From contig OZ020587.1 in assembly GCA_963971535.1 (NCBI GenBank), positions 164,403,140-164,467,139 of the forward strand: a stretch of DNA of 64,000 nt, in the 5' to 3' direction. Shown here in pieces: positions 62,401 through 64,000 of this stretch. A program made the translations under genes and the position numbers. Origin of the DNA: Notolepis coatsorum. Its lineage: Eukaryota; Chordata; Actinopteri; Aulopiformes; Paralepididae. Under the pieces are notes generated by a model, which was not told where the DNA came from, searched no databases, and saw nothing but the letters and a program-made list of their open reading frames with translations. Positions within the stretch are counted from its first letter, which is position 1. Every line of letters begins with the position of its first letter.

Positions 62401-62824
62401 AGGGCCGACCCAGGACTACAGGGACAAGAGGGGATCTGGTGATAAAAAACTGGAGTCTCTCAACGTGGTTACCAGCAATGGTGAGAAGGACTGGACAGGT
62501 GCGTTGAGTGATGTCAGCCAGGCGGTGCTGGTCCAACGCGAACACCTCCAAGGGTCTATCGAGGTCCTCAAGTGGAATGTTGGCCTGGGTGGCAAACTCG
62601 AAATCCAGGAAACTCTCATCAGCACCCGAGTCAATGAGTGCCTCCACCGTCGCCCGTTGGTCCGCCCAGGCTAGGGTGACACTCGTCAGACGGTTAGGTG
62701 GTGCACGGGTGTGGGAACAAGAAAAACGGCTCACCAGGATCTCCCGGGGTCCCGGCGAGCCTGGTCTTTTGGCCGGGTGGGGCAATTGGAGATACAGTGT
62801 CCATCCCGGCCGCAGTAGAGGCAA
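59330..62824 (-). CDS. pol: Ty3/gypsy pol polyprotein (PR-RT-RH-IN-chromodomain)
   Basis: About 1164 codons, uninterrupted. Order: aspartic protease ([11 protein letters not shown], Asp65); reverse transcriptase ~245-430 with KLDLRSAYH and MPFGLTNAP; RNase H ~520-640 ([14 protein letters not shown]); integrase with HPGVHRT / CTVC zinc-binding pairs (~720-765) and a D,D,E triad ([25 protein letters not shown]); C-terminal chromodomain ~1062-1115 ([15 protein letters not shown]). This order and the chromodomain mark a chromovirus-type retrotransposon. The RT active site reads YLDA (380-383) in place of the usual YxDD; the Ala codon is at 61676-61678, so RT is expected to be dead. The frame is -1 to gag with ~94 bp overlap; its true start depends on frameshifting. 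Its stop lies 79 bp inside the LTR. Confidence 0.95.
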   Translation of the reverse strand: MPLLRPGWTLYLQLPHPAKRPGSPGPREILVSRFSCSHTRAPPNRLTSVTLAWADQRATVEALIDSGADESFLDFEFATQANIPLEDLDRPLEVFALDQHRLADITQRTCPVLLTIAGNHVERLQFFITRSPLVPVVLGRPWLALHEPHITWSSGTIRGWSSSCHAQCLQAASSPSPRSSFCEPPPDLSTIPPEYHDLEEVFSKSRAQALPPHRPYDCAIDLRSGAPLPGSRLYSLTVPEKAAMDKYISESLAAGLIRPSSSPVAAGFFFVGKKDGDLRPCIDYRQLNEITIKNKYPLPLINSTFEPLTQATVFTKLDLRSAYHLVCIREGDEWKTAFKTPRGHYEYLVMPFGLTNAPAVFQALMNDVLRDMLEEFVVVYLDAILIFSKTLEEHVQHVRRMLERLLHNRLFVKAEKCRFHSDSVDYLGFIVESGLTRADPRKIRAVEEWPEPTARKELQSFLGFANFYRRFIRNYSQVAEPLTRLTSPSLPFDWSPAACAAFRSLKKRFTTAPVLLHPDPKRQFIVEVDASDTGLGAILSQRSATDQKVHPCAFYSRRFLPAERNYDIGNRELLAVVAALEEWRHWLEGAEEPFTIWTDHKNFTYIRASKRLNGRQARWASFLSRFDFSLTFRPGSRNTKADSLSRLHSKGAPTTEDPTPILPEARVVGVVSLGIEGLVRHALRFHPAPGNVPVRRLFVPDSVRSRVLQWGHTSRFACHPGVHRTFSFLARRFWWPTMRNDVKELVLACTVCARSKASHQAPSGLLQPLPIPSRPWSQVALDFVTGLPSSQGNTCLLTVVDRFSKGVHLVALPKLPSAAETADLLTSHVFRLHGFPQDVISDRGPQFTSQVWRAFCKGLGATVSLSSGYHPQTNGQTERMNQSVESALRCVAAERPASWSRFLPWVEYAINSLVSSATGLSPFEVSLGYQPPLFPAQESEVAVPSMQDHLDRCRQVWEITRTALLRSSERASRGADRRRIPAPTYHPGQRVWLSAKDLPLRSSAKKLNPWFVGPFEVLKVLSPAAVSLKLPASMRIHPVFHVSRVKPVSLSPLMPPAPDPPPSEMVDGHPQWQVRRLMDVRRRGRGFQYLVDWEGYGPEERSWVSRQLIMDPGLSTDFHRSHPDRPGWSPGGSRGGGGTVRIGPFPPHASRYCEEDWLSATTRF

Positions 62825-63852
62825 AGGCCGGACCTGAACCTGGCCTCCCGTTCAGCCTGGCTAAGGTGTGTGCGTCCCAGCTGCATGGGTTCCTCCTCGG
62901 GCACCGAACGGGAGGGGAAGGGGCCACCAGTTGCGGAGGGAGCAGGACGGACCGCAGTACCGTCACGAGTGCGGGGGGTCTGGGGAACGTCTGGGGGTCC
63001 CAGTCGGGCTCTCTCACGCCTTCTCTCTCGGAGTCGTCCGTCGATGCGAATTGCGAGGTCGAATAGGCCCTCGAGGGAATCGGGCTCCTCACGGGTCGCG
63101 AGCTTGTCCCTTACTGCGTCGTTGAGCCCCCTCAGGAAGGTGAGACGAAGCGCTTGATCGTTCCAACCGCTCTCCGTTGCGGCCAGTCTGAACACCAGCG
63201 CGTAGTCGGTGACACTGCCACTGCCCTGCTGGAAGGTGCCCAACCGAGCTCCTGGGTCCTGGCCACGAGCTGGGTGGTGGAAAACCCTGCGGAGCTCTGC
63301 CACGAAGTCTGGGTAGGAAAAACAAAAATCAGCCCTCATTGACCAGGAGGCAGTAACCCACTGTGCTGCTCGGCCTGAGAGCAGGTTAGTCATGTAAGCC
63401 ACTCGGGCTCCCTCTGAAGTAAATCGGCTGGGTTGATGGAGGAAAACCAACTCACTTTGCATGATGAATGTGGCACAATCCTCGAAGTTACCGTCAAACC
63501 AACGTGGTTCAGAGAGACGGGGCTCCCGAGGTGCGAGGTCGGGAGGCGCGGGGTCCGCCACGGCTGCGGGTGGTGCTCTGGCCGAGATTCCTGGAGTAGG
63601 TGGGGTTACAAGCAGGGCGTTAAATGCTTCACTCAACGTCTGTAGTTGGTGCAGAATATCAGCCTGCTGATTACCCTGGGCTGTCTGCAGGGTAGCCAGA
63701 GAGCTAAGGGACTCCTGAATAGGCTGGACCTGAGCCCGGAGGTCCTGCACAGCAGCCGCAGCCGCACCTAACTGTAGGCTGTGGTCGTTGGTCAATTCGA
63801 TCTGGACCGCCAACGCTGCCTTGACCCTGTCTGTGTCGGCTGGGGTCGTCAT
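62731..63852 (-). CDS. gag: Ty3/gypsy gag
   Basis: 373 codons starting 19 bp after the LTR. An N-terminal Ala/Gln-rich coiled region (1-90) and a Pro-rich linker are followed by a retrotransposon gag core ([62 protein letters not shown]). A CCHC zinc knuckle lies at 344-357 ([14 protein letters not shown]). Packages the element RNA into virus-like particles (family knowledge). Intact. Confidence 0.93.
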   Translation of the reverse strand: MTTPADTDRVKAALAVQIELTNDHSLQLGAAAAAVQDLRAQVQPIQESLSSLATLQTAQGNQQADILHQLQTLSEAFNALLVTPPTPGISARAPPAAVADPAPPDLAPREPRLSEPRWFDGNFEDCATFIMQSELVFLHQPSRFTSEGARVAYMTNLLSGRAAQWVTASWSMRADFCFSYPDFVAELRRVFHHPARGQDPGARLGTFQQGSGSVTDYALVFRLAATESGWNDQALRLTFLRGLNDAVRDKLATREEPDSLEGLFDLAIRIDGRLRERRRERARLGPPDVPQTPRTRDGTAVRPAPSATGGPFPSRSVPEEEPMQLGRTHLSQAEREARFRSGLCLYCGRDGHCISNCPTRPKDQARRDPGRSW

Positions 63853-63870
63853 GGTCGGGTCGTAATGTTA

Positions 63871-64000
63871 TGGTTTGAAACCGACCCCAACAGCACGGCA
63901 CAGACAGGTAGTTCAGAGTTAGCCAAAGACTAGGGCGTATTTATTTCTGAAACAGGAATGAGCGAAATAACAATAAGAACAACAAAGGGGAGAATGTTCT
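63871..64000 (-). repeat. Ty3/gypsy 5' LTR, partial
   Basis: The first 130 plus-strand bases of the second LTR, matching 58557-58686; the rest is past the window edge. Between it and gag (63853-63870) would be the primer-binding site; no standard TGG start is obvious. Confidence 0.9.

Noticed and set aside
61565-62674. 369-codon plus-strand frame opposite pol
   Set aside because: Antisense shadow of the intact gypsy pol, whose domains are clear on the minus strand.

Overview
The window is vertebrate, almost certainly teleost fish, nuclear DNA. It holds the 5' halves of two divergently transcribed genes inside a very repeat-rich background. On the minus strand are coding exons 1-3 of a ceramide synthase 6 gene (cers6; 17252-17421, 10878-10983, 4696-4826). 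On the plus strand are coding exons 1-5 of the SPAK kinase gene (stk39; 26136-26241, 35567-35679, 37833-37941, 44253-44391, 55060-55115). The two start codons lie about 8.7 kb apart, head to head; from general knowledge, human CERS6 and STK39 are also divergent neighbours. All splice sites are GT/AG and all exon phases join. Both genes run off the window: cers6 after its Hox-like domain, stk39 just before the DFG motif. I found no other host protein gene.

Layout. 1-4.6 kb: cers6 intron 3 with a hAT element, a LINE and a 69-bp minisatellite. 4.7-17.4 kb: cers6 exons 3 to 1, with introns full of hAT, piggyBac-like and PIF/Harbinger-like elements, SINEs, minisatellites and a large (AAT)n palindrome. 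17.4-26.1 kb: intergenic, with cers6 promoter sequence, a hAT with a transposase relic, displaced promoter-like fragments, a solo-LTR-like block, a 69-bp array, a TA-target transposon with perfect terminal repeats inside a LINE, and a triplicated stk39 promoter/5' region. 26.1-58.5 kb: stk39 exons 1-5 and introns, with two long minisatellites (37 bp and 27 bp units) and a 5.4-kb DIRS-like element at 46.16-51.52 kb that carries a 5S rRNA-like segment. 58.56-64 kb: a young chromodomain-bearing Ty3/gypsy retrotransposon on the minus strand, running off the right edge.

Repeat names used here (my labels): LINE-A = CR1/L2/Rex1-like non-LTR element with a (CAAT)n tail, at least 16 fragments; LINE-B = tail (TCTAA)n; LINE-C and LINE-D = two further non-LTR 3' ends; SINE-1 = tRNA-headed SINE of about 480 bp; SINE-2 = tRNA-like short SINE. 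Many DNA elements could be bounded to the base because 8-bp (hAT), TTAA (piggyBac), TWA (Harbinger) or TA duplications are visible. Several nestings give relative ages: SINE-1 in hAT, hAT in L2, TA transposon in LINE-A, LINE-A in minisatellite.
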